In this document: piece by piece, positions 1 through 8,976 of the stretch
Layout: each line of letters starts with the position of its first letter
How positions within the stretch are numbered: position 1 is the stretch's first letter
NCBI RefSeq assembly: GCF_030412015.1
Contig: NZ_JASNRD010000006.1
Coordinates: 1-64,000 of the forward strand
DNA from: Massilia sp. YIM B02763
Lineage (GTDB): Bacteria; Pseudomonadota; Gammaproteobacteria; Burkholderiales; Burkholderiaceae_D
Direction of reading: 5' to 3'
DNA: 64,000 bases
Translations under genes and position numbers: made by a program
The notes under the pieces: generated by a model
Told to the model about the DNA's origin: nothing
The model's input: the letters and a program-made list of their open reading frames with translations, nothing else
The model's database searches: none

Positions 1-223
1 TCGTCAGCAGCAGAGAAGTGAGATTATGCAGTGTTTCGCTTAACTCGTCAACTTCATTTTGCGTCGCGCCGTGCGCGTCGCGGTCCCGTCGAATCTGTCG
101 CGGCTGCTTGAAACAACCGGTCGTTTCCGACGAGGGAAAGAATGATACCAAGGCCGGAAGCAGCCCGCAAGGGCGTACAATGCCTATTTTTCCCTGCCGG
201 CCTTTGCCATCTCCCGTAACGCC
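1..223. other. Upstream intergenic / edge stretch without a supported gene
   Basis: I see no convincing gene here. A short open frame at 18-227 has no recognisable domain and no ribosome binding site, and reads like chance coding. The stretch probably carries the promoter and leader of the radical SAM gene that starts at 224. Confidence 0.5.
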
Positions 224-1714
224 ATGACGATCCTGCTTTCCACCCTCAATGCCCGCTATGCCCACGCTTCGCTCGGGCTGCGCTACCTGCTGGCCAATAT
301 GGGAGCGCTGCAGGAGCAAACGCAGCTGATGGAATTCGTCATCGGCGCCAAGACAACGGACGTGGTCGAACGCCTGCTGGCGAAGGCGCCGCGCATCGTC
401 GGCTTCGGCATCTATATATGGAACGTCGAGGAGACCACGAAGGTCGTCGCCATGCTCAAGCGGGTGGCGCCGGACGTGGTCGTGGTGCTGGGCGGCCCCG
501 AAGTCTCGCACGAGACGAACGACCAGGAGATCGTGCGCTTCGCCGACTACGTCGTCACCGGCTGGGGCGACATCACCTTCCCCAAGCTGTGCGGCGAGAT
601 CCTGCATGGCCCGAAGCCGCTGATGAAGGTCCATGCGGGCGTGCAGCCGCCCATGGCCGACATCGCCCTGCCCTACGCTCTATATAGTAACGAGGACATC
701 GCCCACCGCACCATCTACGTGGAGGCCTCGCGCGGCTGCCCGTTCAAGTGCGAGTTCTGCCTGTCTTCGCTGGACAAGACCGCCTGGCCCTTCGGCCTGG
801 AGTCCTTCCTGGCCGAGATGGAAGACCTGTACCGGCGCGGCGCGCGCCTGTTCAAGTTCGTCGACCGCACGTTCAACCTGAACGTCAAGACGAGCCAGCG
901 CATCATGCAGTTCTTCCTCGACAAGATCGCGGCCCATCCGGACGAACCGGTGTACGCCCACTTCGAGCTGGTGCCCGACCACCTGCCGGAAGCCCTGAAG
1001 GCGACGATCGCCCAGTTCCCGCCCGGCGCGCTGCAGTTCGAGATCGGCATCCAGAGCTTCAACCCCGAGGTGCAGGCCCTCGTCAGCCGGCGCCAGGACA
1101 ATGCCAAGGCCGCGGCCAATATCCGCTGGCTCACGGAGCAGTCGAACGCCCACCTGCACGTCGACCTGATCGCCGGCCTGCCGGGCGAGGACGTCGACAG
1201 CTTCGCGCGCGGCTTCGATCACCTGGTCTCGCTCGGGCCGCACGAGATCCAGTTCGGCATCCTGAAGCGCCTGCGCGGCACGCCGATCATCCGCCACACG
1301 GAAGCCTACGGGATGGTGTACGACCCCTACCCTCCCTATACCGTGCTCGCCACCGACCGCATCGACTTCACGACCATGCAGCGCCTGGTGCGCTTCGCGC
1401 GCTACTGGGACCTGGTGGCCAACTCGGGCCGCTTCGTCAATACGACGCGGGCGATGCTGGCCGACAGCCCGTTCGCCAACTTCATGGCCTTCTCCGACTG
1501 GATCTACACGAAGACGGACGCCACCCACCGCATCGCTCTCGAGCGCCTCGCCAAGCTGGTGCAGGGGTGGCTGCAGGTACGCGGGATGGCGCCCGACGCG
1601 GCCGCCGCGCTGGTCGCGAGCGACTACGCCGGCGGCACGCACAAGCCGGCCGCCCATGCGGGCGAAAAGCAAGCGGCCGCTCCCGAACGCCAGGTGCGCC
1701 ATCTGGCCGCCTGA
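224..1714 (+). CDS. B12-binding domain / radical SAM protein with DUF4080-like C-terminus
   Basis: A 496-residue protein with the order of cobalamin-binding radical SAM enzymes: an N-terminal Rossmann-like B12-binding region (about 1-140, with VVLGGPEVS near 87-95), then a radical SAM core with the cluster motif CPFKCEFC (C172, C176, C179), and a C-terminal extension resembling DUF4080. The three cysteines should hold the [4Fe-4S] cluster that cleaves S-adenosylmethionine. The substrate is unknown; members often act as methyltransferases or ring-modifying enzymes. The start at 224 has no strong Shine-Dalgarno, but the sequence MTILLSTLNARYAHAS is the usual beginning of this family. The gene stands alone, 77 bases before the lipid-transporter operon. 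The family call is firm and the reaction is unknown. Confidence 0.85.
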   Translation: MTILLSTLNARYAHASLGLRYLLANMGALQEQTQLMEFVIGAKTTDVVERLLAKAPRIVGFGIYIWNVEETTKVVAMLKRVAPDVVVVLGGPEVSHETNDQEIVRFADYVVTGWGDITFPKLCGEILHGPKPLMKVHAGVQPPMADIALPYALYSNEDIAHRTIYVEASRGCPFKCEFCLSSLDKTAWPFGLESFLAEMEDLYRRGARLFKFVDRTFNLNVKTSQRIMQFFLDKIAAHPDEPVYAHFELVPDHLPEALKATIAQFPPGALQFEIGIQSFNPEVQALVSRRQDNAKAAANIRWLTEQSNAHLHVDLIAGLPGEDVDSFARGFDHLVSLGPHEIQFGILKRLRGTPIIRHTEAYGMVYDPYPPYTVLATDRIDFTTMQRLVRFARYWDLVANSGRFVNTTRAMLADSPFANFMAFSDWIYTKTDATHRIALERLAKLVQGWLQVRGMAPDAAAALVASDYAGGTHKPAAHAGEKQAAAPERQVRHLAA

Positions 1715-1791
1715 CCTCTTTATGAACATGCCGCCGGTACGCTACCGTAGCGCCGGTGGCGGTCACCACGATTCTCTTTTACACTGCCGCA

Positions 1792-2922
1792 ATGCGGATT
1801 GAAAATGCGCCAACATTAACCATCGAACATCCAGGGTCCGGCACGGGGCAATCCGTGGTGGCGCGCGGCGTATGGCAGGTCCATGCGCTGACCAAGCGCG
1901 GCGCCCTCAAGAGCGTCAACCAGACGCTGGCCTCGCTCAAGGGCAGCAACGCGACCTGGGACCTGTCGGAAGTCGCCAGCATCGACCACATCGGCGCCCA
2001 GATGTTCTGGAATGCCTGGGGCAAGCGCCGCCCCCAGCACCTGACGCTCGACCCGCGCCAGGAAGAGCTGTTCGCGCGCATCGAAAAGGCCAGCAGCATC
2101 GCGCTGCCGCGCACGCGCACCAGCCCGATGCAGGGCGTGATCCGCCTGGGCGGCGCCGTGCTGACCTTCTTCGAACACCTGAAGGGTTTCATCACGCTGA
2201 TCGGCCAGGTGATCCAGGACGCCGGCCGCTTCATCCGCCACCCGCTCACGGGCCCGTGGCGCGAAGTCTCGGCCAATATCTACCACTCCGGCTTCCAGGC
2301 GCTGGGCATCACGGCGCTGGTGGGCTTCCTGATCGGCGTGGTGCTGTCCTACCTGTCGGCGCAGCAGCTGCGCATGTTCGGCGGCGACATCTACCTGGTC
2401 AACATCCTCGGCATGAGCGTGATCCGCGAGCTGGGGCCGATGCTGGCGGCGATCCTCGTCGCCGGCCGTTCCGGCTCCTCGATCACGGCGCAGCTGGGCG
2501 TGATGCGGGTGACGGAGGAACTCGACGCCATGCTCGTGATGGGCATCTCGCACGGCTACCGCCTCATCTTGCCGAAGGTACTGGCGCTGGCGCTGGCCAT
2601 GCCCCTGCTCGTCGTGTGGACCGATGCCATGGCCCTGATCGGCGGCATGGTCTCGGCCAAGGTCGAGCTGGGCCTGTCGGCGCGCTACTTCCTGCAAAAG
2701 CTGCCGTCGGCGGTGCCGGTCGTGAACTACTGGATCGGCCTGGGCAAGGGCGTGGCGTTCGGCATGCTGATCGCGCTCGTCTCCTGCCACTTCGGCCTGC
2801 GCATCAAGCCGAACACGGAAAGCCTGGGCCGCGGCACCACGACGTCCGTGGTCACGGCGATCACGGTGGTGATCCTGGCCGACGCCGTGTTCGCCATCGT
2901 CTTCTCGGGAGTGGGCTTCTGA
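1792..2922 (+). CDS. MlaE-family ABC transporter permease with N-terminal STAS-like domain
   Basis: A 376-residue inner-membrane permease. Residues 1-100 look like a STAS domain (SEVASIDHIGAQMF), fused to a MlaE/DUF140 permease with about five hydrophobic segments and the conserved region VIRELGPMLAAILVAGRSGS. MlaE permeases work with an MlaF-like ATPase and an MCE protein to move lipids across the cell envelope. I start it at 1792; the open frame reaches back to 1756, but those 12 residues are not family-like. Its stop TGA (2920-2922) overlaps the ATG of the ATPase gene by one base, so the two are translationally coupled. The fused STAS domain replaces the separate MlaB protein of the enterobacterial system. 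The cargo cannot be read from the sequence. Confidence 0.9.
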   Translation: MRIENAPTLTIEHPGSGTGQSVVARGVWQVHALTKRGALKSVNQTLASLKGSNATWDLSEVASIDHIGAQMFWNAWGKRRPQHLTLDPRQEELFARIEKASSIALPRTRTSPMQGVIRLGGAVLTFFEHLKGFITLIGQVIQDAGRFIRHPLTGPWREVSANIYHSGFQALGITALVGFLIGVVLSYLSAQQLRMFGGDIYLVNILGMSVIRELGPMLAAILVAGRSGSSITAQLGVMRVTEELDAMLVMGISHGYRLILPKVLALALAMPLLVVWTDAMALIGGMVSAKVELGLSARYFLQKLPSAVPVVNYWIGLGKGVAFGMLIALVSCHFGLRIKPNTESLGRGTTTSVVTAITVVILADAVFAIVFSGVGF

Positions 2923-3779
2923 TGGCGGACGTGAAGAAGGACCGGCAACCCCAGCGCCTGAACCGCCGCCCGGACGAGGACGTGGGCCCGCCGGTGGTCC
3001 AGATCCGCAAGCTGTGGACCCGTTTCGGCCGCACCGTCGTGCACCAGGACCTGAACCTGGACATCTATGCCGGCGAGATCCTGTCCATCGTCGGCGGCTC
3101 CGGCACCGGCAAGACCGTGCTGCTGCGCCAGATGCTGGGCCTGGAGCGCCCGTCCAGCGGCACCGTGCAGGTGTTCGGCGAGGACGTCAGCAGCGCCAGC
3201 CCGGAGCAGCTGCAGCGCATGCGCAACCACTGGGGCATGCTGTTCCAGGAAGGCGCGCTGTATTCGGCCCTGACCGTGTTCGACAACATCGCGCTGCCGC
3301 TGCGCGAGCTGCGCGCCCTGCCCGAGGACGTGATCCGCGACGCCGTGCTGCTCAAGATGGACATGGTGGGCCTGGGCCCGGGCGACGCCAACAAGATGCC
3401 GTCGGACCTGTCGGGCGGCATGGTCAAGCGCGCGGCCCTGGCGCGCGCGCTGGCCCTGGAGCCGCAACTGCTGTTCCTGGACGAGCCCACCGCCGGCCTC
3501 GATCCCGACTTGTCGGACTCGTTCGTGTCGCTGATCCAGAGCCTGCACAGCGAATTGCGCCTGACCGTGGTGATGGTCACGCACGACCTGGACACGCTGT
3601 TCGCGCTGTCCTCGCGCATCGCCGTGCTGGCCGAGAAGCACGTGATCGCGGTGGGGCCGTCCTGCGACGTGCTGGCCGTCCAGCACCCGTTCATCCAACA
3701 CTTTTTCCTGGGCCCGCGCGGCCAGCGCGCGCTCGAAGTGCTCGAAGAGCGCTATGCACGAAAGGAATCGGAAGACTGA
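2922..3779 (+). CDS. MlaF-like ABC transporter ATP-binding protein
   Basis: A 285-residue ATPase with Walker A GGSGTGKT (58-65), signature LSGGMVKRAALARAL, Walker B LLFLDEP (D187, E188) and an H-loop in VVMVTHDLDT. The signature LSGGM rather than LSGGQ is common in MlaF-like proteins. It should power the MlaE-type permease encoded just before it. An N-terminal tail of about 25 charged residues precedes the ABC domain. Its ATG shares a base with the permease stop, and the stop is one base before the MCE gene, so the set is one operon. A larger open frame runs upstream in the same frame but is only the out-of-frame reading of the permease gene. Confidence 0.92.
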   Translation: MADVKKDRQPQRLNRRPDEDVGPPVVQIRKLWTRFGRTVVHQDLNLDIYAGEILSIVGGSGTGKTVLLRQMLGLERPSSGTVQVFGEDVSSASPEQLQRMRNHWGMLFQEGALYSALTVFDNIALPLRELRALPEDVIRDAVLLKMDMVGLGPGDANKMPSDLSGGMVKRAALARALALEPQLLFLDEPTAGLDPDLSDSFVSLIQSLHSELRLTVVMVTHDLDTLFALSSRIAVLAEKHVIAVGPSCDVLAVQHPFIQHFFLGPRGQRALEVLEERYARKESED

Positions 3780-3780
3780 C

Positions 3781-4728
3781 ATGGAAAACAGATCGCATGC
3801 CCTCATGACGGGCTTCTTCACGATCGCGCTGCTGGTGGCCGCCGTCCTGGTGGGCCTGTGGCTGAACCGCGACCGCACCGAGACCCACCCCTACGAGATC
3901 GTCACCACCCAGACCATTCCCGGCCTGAACCCGCAGGCGACGGTGCGCTACCGCGGCCTGGAGATCGGGCGCGTGGACGACATCGTGTTCGACCCGAAGG
4001 TGACGGGCCAGATCCTGATCAAGCTGTCGATCGACGAAGGTGCGCCCGTCACCACCACCACCTTCGCCACGCTCGGCTACCAGGGCGTGACCGGCATCGC
4101 CTTCATCCAGCTCGACGACGAGCGTACCGGCTCGCCGCTGCTGAACAGCGACAACGGCAGCGTCAAGCGCATCCCGCTGCGTCCGGGCCTGCTGGACCAG
4201 CTGGAAAAGCGCGGCCTGGCGATCCTGGAAAAGACGGAACGCATCACCGAGCGCGTCAACGACGTGCTGAGCAAGGAGAACACGGACAAGCTGTCCGGCG
4301 CCATCGACAACATCGGCAAGGCCGCCGAAGCCTATGCCGCGATCCCGCAGCAGTTGCAGCCGACGCTGGCGCGCCTGCCCGCGCTGGAAGCGAAGTTCGA
4401 CCAGACCATGGGCTCGGTGAAGGGCGCCGCCGACAGCATCCAGAACACCGCCAACAACTACAACCGCCTGGCCGACAGCCTGCAGGCGCCCGGCGGGCCC
4501 ATCGAACGGGCCGCTACCGCCATCGACTCGCTGGGCGGCGTGACGTCCGACCTCGAACTGCACACGCTGCCGCACGTGGTCGAGATGGCCGACGAGGCCA
4601 AGACCTCGCTGCGCGCCGTGCGCCGCACCGTGAACGGCCTGGGCGACCGCCCGCAAAGCATCCTGTTCGGCGCGCCGACGCCGGAACCGGGCCCCGGCGA
4701 ACCGGGCTTCGTGCCCCCGACCAAATGA
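3781..4728 (+). CDS. MCE (MlaD-type) substrate-binding protein
   Basis: A 315-residue protein with one N-terminal membrane anchor (about residues 8-28) followed by an MCE domain (about 38-120, with TIPGLNPQATVRYRGLEIG) and a long hydrophilic, probably helical tail ending in a Pro/Gly-rich segment. MCE proteins form periplasmic rings or tubes that pass lipids between membranes. This one is longer than enterobacterial MlaD, so the tail may form a channel as in PqiB/LetB relatives; that is inference. The ATG at 3781 follows the ATPase stop by one base. Its own stop (4726-4728) overlaps the next gene's ATG as ATGA. Confidence 0.9.
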   Translation: MENRSHALMTGFFTIALLVAAVLVGLWLNRDRTETHPYEIVTTQTIPGLNPQATVRYRGLEIGRVDDIVFDPKVTGQILIKLSIDEGAPVTTTTFATLGYQGVTGIAFIQLDDERTGSPLLNSDNGSVKRIPLRPGLLDQLEKRGLAILEKTERITERVNDVLSKENTDKLSGAIDNIGKAAEAYAAIPQQLQPTLARLPALEAKFDQTMGSVKGAADSIQNTANNYNRLADSLQAPGGPIERAATAIDSLGGVTSDLELHTLPHVVEMADEAKTSLRAVRRTVNGLGDRPQSILFGAPTPEPGPGEPGFVPPTK

Positions 4729-5381
4729 GGAATCCCGTGACCCTGCATCCGACCTTCACCCGTGCCCTGATCGCCGGCGCCTGCGCCATCGCCTTCGCCG
4801 GTTGCGCCTCGCAGAAGGGACAGCCGACCACCCAGTTCGATTTCGGCCCGGCCACCGCCGCCGCGCAGAATGGCGCTCCAAGCGCGGCGCTGGGACCCAT
4901 CGTCGTCACCGACGTCACCGGCTCGTCCGCACTGGACAGCGAGCGCATGTTCTATCGCCTGAGCTATGCCGACCAGATGCAGGCGCGCACCTATGCCAAC
5001 AGCCGCTGGACCGCGAATCCGCTGCAGCTCATGACCCAGCGCGTCAAGACGCGCATCGGCCAGTCCGGCGCCAAGGTGCTGTCGGAAACCGACGCCTCGC
5101 TCGGCATCCCGCTGCTGCGCATCGACGTCGACGAATTCATGCACGACTTCTCCAGCGCCACCCAGAGCAGCGGCCGGGTGGCCGTGCGCGCCTCGGTGTT
5201 CCGGGGCCATACGCTGGTCGACCAGCGCAGCTTCGTGCGCAGCACCCCTGCCGCCAGCGCCGATGCCGCCGGCGGCGCGCGCGCCCTGGCCGCCAGCACC
5301 GACGCGGTCGCCGCCGACATCGTCGGCTGGCTCGGCACCCTCGGCGCCGCCACCAACGCCGAGACCAACGCGCGCCGATGA
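4725..5381 (+). CDS. ABC-type transport auxiliary lipoprotein (PqiC-like)
   Basis: A 218-residue predicted lipoprotein. The signal peptide ends in a lipobox-like AFAGC, so the mature protein would be anchored through that cysteine, probably in the outer membrane. The body matches the ABC-type transport auxiliary lipoprotein family (PqiC/YmbA-like) that accompanies MCE transporters; these dock the inner-membrane system to the outer membrane. The ATG at 4725 overlaps the MCE gene stop (ATGA). A GTG at 4737, in frame, is an alternative start. The stop (5379-5381) again overlaps the ATG of the VanZ gene, so five genes in a row are coupled. Confidence 0.85.
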   Translation: MRNPVTLHPTFTRALIAGACAIAFAGCASQKGQPTTQFDFGPATAAAQNGAPSAALGPIVVTDVTGSSALDSERMFYRLSYADQMQARTYANSRWTANPLQLMTQRVKTRIGQSGAKVLSETDASLGIPLLRIDVDEFMHDFSSATQSSGRVAVRASVFRGHTLVDQRSFVRSTPAASADAAGGARALAASTDAVAADIVGWLGTLGAATNAETNARR

Positions 5382-6508
5382 CCGAGGCCCACGACGAGGC
5401 CCATCGCCCGCGCGCATCCCCGGTGGCGCGCGCCACGCTGCTGGCCTACCTGCTCCTGATCGTCTACGCCAGCTGGTTCCCGTTTTCCGGCTGGCGCAGC
5501 ACCGGCCTGTCGCCGTTCACCTTCCTGAACCTGCAGCCGCAGCGCTGGTGGACCGGCTTCGACGTCATGGTCAACATCGTCGGCTACATGCCGCTCGGCG
5601 CCCTGATCGTGCTGTCGCTGTACCCGGCCGTGCGCGGCGCCTGGGCGGTGCTGGTGGCGGGCATCGCCGGCATCCTCGTCTCGGGCACCATGGAACTCGT
5701 ACAGAACTACCTGCCCAGCCGGGTGCCGTCGAACCTCGACCTGTTGACCAATTCGGGCGGCTGCCTGGCCGGCGCCATCGTCGGCGCCGGCTTCGCCCGC
5801 AGCCTGCTCGACCAGAGCCGCCTGTACCGGCTGCGGCGCCGCTGGTTCGCGTCGCACGCGAGCCAGGGCCTGGTGCTGGTGGCGCTGTGGCCGCTGGCCC
5901 AGGTCTACCCCCAGGGTTACCTGTTCGGCAACGGCCAGGTGCTGCCGCTGCTGTCGGAATGGCTGTCCGACTGGCTCGACACCGACATCGACCTGGTGAC
6001 CATGGTGCGCGGCGACACCATCATGACCGTGGAGCAGTACTGGCTGTCCGAGACCATCATCACCGCCTGCGGCATGGCCGGCGCCGGCCTCGCGCTGCTG
6101 TGCCTGACCCGGCGCGGCGCGCCGAAGCTGTGGCTGATGCTGGCGCTGATGGCCGTGGGCGTGCTCGTCAAGACGCTGGCCACCTCGCTGTTCTTCTCGC
6201 CCGACAATGCGCTGGCCTGGATCACGCCCGGCGCCGAAGGCGGCTTCCTGATCGGCCTGATCATGCTGGCCGGCCTGGCATTCGCGCCCCAGGTGGCGCA
6301 GCGGCGCCTGGCGGTGGTGACGCTGGTGCTGTCGCTCATCGTGGTCAATACGATCCCCGCCAATCCCTACTTCCTCTCCACGCTGCAGGCCTGGCAGCAG
6401 GGTAAATTCCTGAATTTCAACGGCGCCGCCCAGTTCCTCGGCATGGCCTGGCCCTTCATCGCGCTGTGGTTTCTGCTGCTGCCTTCGCATCGGCTGAACC
6501 GGAATTAA
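5378..6508 (+). CDS. VanZ-family membrane protein
   Basis: A 376-residue polytopic membrane protein. Residues 20-150 carry the VanZ-like pattern: a YASWFPF motif, YMPLGALIVLSL, and the polar helix pair MELVQNYLPSRVPSNLDLLT followed by NSGGCLAGAIVG. More hydrophobic segments follow, which makes it longer than plain VanZ domains. The function of VanZ proteins outside teicoplanin resistance is unknown. Here it is the last member of the MCE transporter operon (ATGA overlap with the lipoprotein gene), which suggests a role linked to the envelope. That link is inference from context. Confidence 0.85.
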   Translation: MTEAHDEAHRPRASPVARATLLAYLLLIVYASWFPFSGWRSTGLSPFTFLNLQPQRWWTGFDVMVNIVGYMPLGALIVLSLYPAVRGAWAVLVAGIAGILVSGTMELVQNYLPSRVPSNLDLLTNSGGCLAGAIVGAGFARSLLDQSRLYRLRRRWFASHASQGLVLVALWPLAQVYPQGYLFGNGQVLPLLSEWLSDWLDTDIDLVTMVRGDTIMTVEQYWLSETIITACGMAGAGLALLCLTRRGAPKLWLMLALMAVGVLVKTLATSLFFSPDNALAWITPGAEGGFLIGLIMLAGLAFAPQVAQRRLAVVTLVLSLIVVNTIPANPYFLSTLQAWQQGKFLNFNGAAQFLGMAWPFIALWFLLLPSHRLNRN

Positions 6509-6604
6509 GGTCCGATGGCACGGGGTACCCACCCTCCGCTTAAAGACTGTTTTAAGATCAAGCGCGTATGATGAGAGGCGTACCGCATTCACCGGGAACA
6601 GAAC

Positions 6605-6931
6605 ATGAACGACGATAAACCCTTCTACGAACACCATGTGTTCTTCTGCACGAACGAACGCGAAGGCAAGGACGCCCGTCCCAGCTGCGGCAAGCACTGC
6701 GCCGCGGACGCCATGAAGCATGCCAAGGAACGCATCAAGAAGCTGGGCCTGTCCGGCCAGGGCAAGGTCCGCATCAACAAGGCCGGCTGCCTCGATCGCT
6801 GCGAGGAAGGGCCGGTCGTCGTGATCTACCCGCAGGGCACCTGGTACACCTACGTCGACAACGAGGACATCGACGACATCATCGACCGCCACATCGTCAA
6901 GGGCGAAACCGTCGACCGACTGAAGATCTGA
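6605..6931 (+). CDS. Thioredoxin-like [2Fe-2S] ferredoxin domain protein
   Basis: A 108-residue protein with five cysteines at 15, 28, 32, 62 and 66. The spacing C15, C28, C62, C66 (13, 34 and 4) is close to the ligand spacing of thioredoxin-fold [2Fe-2S] ferredoxins, which also resemble the NuoE fold. The motif NKAGCLDRCEEGPVVVIYP is typical. It is probably a soluble electron carrier or Fe-S sensor; the partner is unknown. A weak promoter-like TATGAT lies at 6567-6572. The next gene, an alpha/beta hydrolase, begins two bases after its stop, so they are probably cotranscribed. Confidence 0.88.
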   Translation: MNDDKPFYEHHVFFCTNEREGKDARPSCGKHCAADAMKHAKERIKKLGLSGQGKVRINKAGCLDRCEEGPVVVIYPQGTWYTYVDNEDIDDIIDRHIVKGETVDRLKI

Positions 6932-6932
6932 C

Positions 6933-7565
6933 ATGAACAAGAACTCGCACAAGTTTTACCTGACCGGCCACGCCGGCAAGATGGAATGCCTGCTCGACGA
7001 ACCCGAGGAAGGCCTGCCCCGCGGCATCGCCCTCGTGGCGCACCCGCACCCGCTGTACGGCGGCACCATGGACAACAAGGTCGCGCAGACGCTGGCGCGC
7101 GCCTTCGTCGGCCTGGGCTACGTGACGGCGCGCTTCAACTTCCGCGGCGTGGGCGAGTCGGAAGGCGTCTACGACGAGGGCCGCGGCGAAACGGACGACA
7201 TGGAGATCATGCTCGACCACATGACGACCGAATATCCCGGCCTGCCGGTCGCCCTGTCCGGCTTTTCGTTCGGCACCTTCGTCCAGGCCCAGCTGCAGCA
7301 GCGCCTGATCGCCCAGGGACGCCCGGCCGAGCGCCTGGCGCTGGTGGGCACGGCCGCCGGCAAATGGCCGATGCCGGAGGTCCCCGCCGACACCATCCTG
7401 ATCCACGGCGAACTTGACGATACGATCACGCTGCAACAGGTCTTCGACTGGGCGCGACCGCTCGACATCCCCGTCACCGTGATCCCCGGCGCCGACCACT
7501 TCTTCCACCGCAAGCTCGTGCACATTAAAAATCTTGTCGCACAGCTGTGGAAACGTGACATTTAG
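6933..7565 (+). CDS. Alpha/beta hydrolase
   Basis: A 210-residue cytosolic hydrolase. The nucleophile elbow is GFSFG (S112), with an oxyanion-side HPHPLYGGTMDNK near 37-49, an acid residue in HGELDD and a catalytic histidine in PGADHFFHRK. This fits the small dienelactone hydrolase-like group also annotated as YghX/CocE-like, whose substrates are mostly unknown. It starts two bases after the ferredoxin gene, a pairing that supports one transcript but does not give the substrate. Confidence 0.88.
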   Translation: MNKNSHKFYLTGHAGKMECLLDEPEEGLPRGIALVAHPHPLYGGTMDNKVAQTLARAFVGLGYVTARFNFRGVGESEGVYDEGRGETDDMEIMLDHMTTEYPGLPVALSGFSFGTFVQAQLQQRLIAQGRPAERLALVGTAAGKWPMPEVPADTILIHGELDDTITLQQVFDWARPLDIPVTVIPGADHFFHRKLVHIKNLVAQLWKRDI

Positions 7566-7666
7566 GCCCTCGCTCGGCCTATACTATTGGTCCGTCTTTT
7601 CTTCGGGCAATGTCGTAGCCGGCATTGCCTGCGCTTCACCACCACCACTGCTGACCTCTGCTTCCC

Positions 7667-8815
7667 ATGAAAAAGTTAATCGCGGCCGTCGCCGCCAGTG
7701 TCCTCCTGATGTCCGCCGCCAGCGCCCAGACCGTGCCGGCCCCGCAAATCGCCGCCCGCTCCTGGCTGCTGCTGGATGCCACCAGCGGCCAGATCATCGC
7801 GTCGCAGGATCCGGATGCGCGCATCGAACCGGCATCGCTGACCAAGGTCATGACGGCCTACGTCACCTTCCAGGCGATCCGCGACAAGAAGCTCACCCTC
7901 GACCAGATGGTCACCGTCTCCGTGCGCGCCTGGAAGGTCGACGGCAGCAGCTCGAAGATGTTCATCGACCCGGCCACCCCGGTCAAGGTGAACGACCTGC
8001 TGTACGGCCTGATGGTCCAGTCGGGCAACGACGCCGCGGTGGCGCTGGCCGAAGCCGTGGCCGGCGACGAAGGCACCTTCGTCACCCTGATGAACCGCGA
8101 AGCCCAGCGCATGGGCATGAAGAACACCAAGTTCGCCAACCCGCACGGCCTGCCGTCGCCGGACAATTATTCGACCGCGCGCGACCTGTCGATCCTGGCC
8201 TCGCACGTGATCAAGGACTTCCCCGAGTTCTACAAGATCGACTCGGTCAAGGAATTCACCTATAACAAGATCAAGCAGCAGAACCGCAACCGCCTGCTGT
8301 GGCTGGACCCGACCGTGGACGGCATGAAGACGGGCCACACCGAAGCCTCGGGCTACAGCATGATCGCCTCGGCCCACCGCCCGAACGGCCCGGCCGGCGA
8401 ACGCCGCCTGATCTCGGTGCTGTCCGGCGCCACCTCCGATTCGCTGCGCACGGCCGAAAGCCAGAAGCTGCTGAACTGGGGCTACCAGAACTTCGACACC
8501 GTGCGCCTGTACGCGAAGGGCCAGGCCATCGCCACTCCGGAAATCTGGAAGGGCTCCAGCTCGACCGTCAAGATCGGCTTCCTGAACGACGTGCTGGTGA
8601 CCGTGCCGAAGGGCGTGGCGCAGAAGATGAAGCCGGTCCTGGAACGCAAGGATCCGCTGGTCGCCCCGGTGGCGCGCGGCGCCCAGGTCGGCACGCTGAA
8701 GATGGTCGTCGACGGCAAGCCGCTGCTGGCGCTGCCCGTCGTGGCGCTGGACGAGGTGCAGGAAGCGAGCATCTTCGGACGTGCGTGGGATTCGATGCGG
8801 CTCTGGATGAAGTAA
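7667..8815 (+). CDS. dacC: D-alanyl-D-alanine carboxypeptidase (PBP5/6 family)
   Basis: A 382-residue low-molecular-weight penicillin-binding protein. Residues 1-20 are a Sec signal peptide ending in ASA. The three active-site motifs are intact: SLTK (57-60), SGN (119-121) and KTG (221-223). After the catalytic domain comes the PBP5 C-terminal beta domain, and the last residues (SIFGRAWDSMRLWMK) form an amphipathic membrane-binding helix. It removes the terminal D-Ala from peptidoglycan pentapeptides in the periplasm, which limits cross-linking. It has its own transcription start region after the hydrolase gene, and a REP-like hairpin follows it. Confidence 0.93.
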   Translation: MKKLIAAVAASVLLMSAASAQTVPAPQIAARSWLLLDATSGQIIASQDPDARIEPASLTKVMTAYVTFQAIRDKKLTLDQMVTVSVRAWKVDGSSSKMFIDPATPVKVNDLLYGLMVQSGNDAAVALAEAVAGDEGTFVTLMNREAQRMGMKNTKFANPHGLPSPDNYSTARDLSILASHVIKDFPEFYKIDSVKEFTYNKIKQQNRNRLLWLDPTVDGMKTGHTEASGYSMIASAHRPNGPAGERRLISVLSGATSDSLRTAESQKLLNWGYQNFDTVRLYAKGQAIATPEIWKGSSSTVKIGFLNDVLVTVPKGVAQKMKPVLERKDPLVAPVARGAQVGTLKMVVDGKPLLALPVVALDEVQEASIFGRAWDSMRLWMK

Positions 8816-8842
8816 CTCACCTTCCAACATCACCACAACCAC

Positions 8843-8923
8843 CGTCGTTCCCGCGCAGGCGGAAACCCATGCCGAGCGTCCCTGCTCACTTCAGCATGGG
8901 TTCCCGCCTGCGCGGGAACGACG
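8843..8923. repeat. REP-like inverted repeat pair downstream of dacC
   Basis: Two inverted arms, 8843-8870 and 8896-8923, are near-perfect reverse complements (core CGTTCCCGCGCAGGC). They flank a 25-base loop. The right arm is followed by TTTTT, so in RNA the structure could end transcription of dacC. The same arm sequence recurs in several other gaps of this window. Confidence 0.8.
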
Positions 8924-8976
8924 TTTTTATACTGTTGCTTTGGCTATAATTAGCCATCCCTTTTGAAAGCACACCC

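Noticed and set aside
18-227. A 69-residue open frame before the radical SAM gene
   Set aside because: It has no ribosome binding site and no recognisable domain, and it ends by overlapping the start of a real gene.
680-1729. Long open frames on the opposite strand of real genes, such as 680-1729 and 4991-6952 on the minus strand
   Set aside because: They are common in high-GC DNA. Their translations are low-complexity and rich in Arg, Ala, His and Gln, while the plus-strand genes have clear families.
8843-8923. A CRISPR array in the repeat-rich gaps
   Set aside because: The repeats are single inverted pairs, not regularly spaced direct repeats with spacers, and no cas gene is near.
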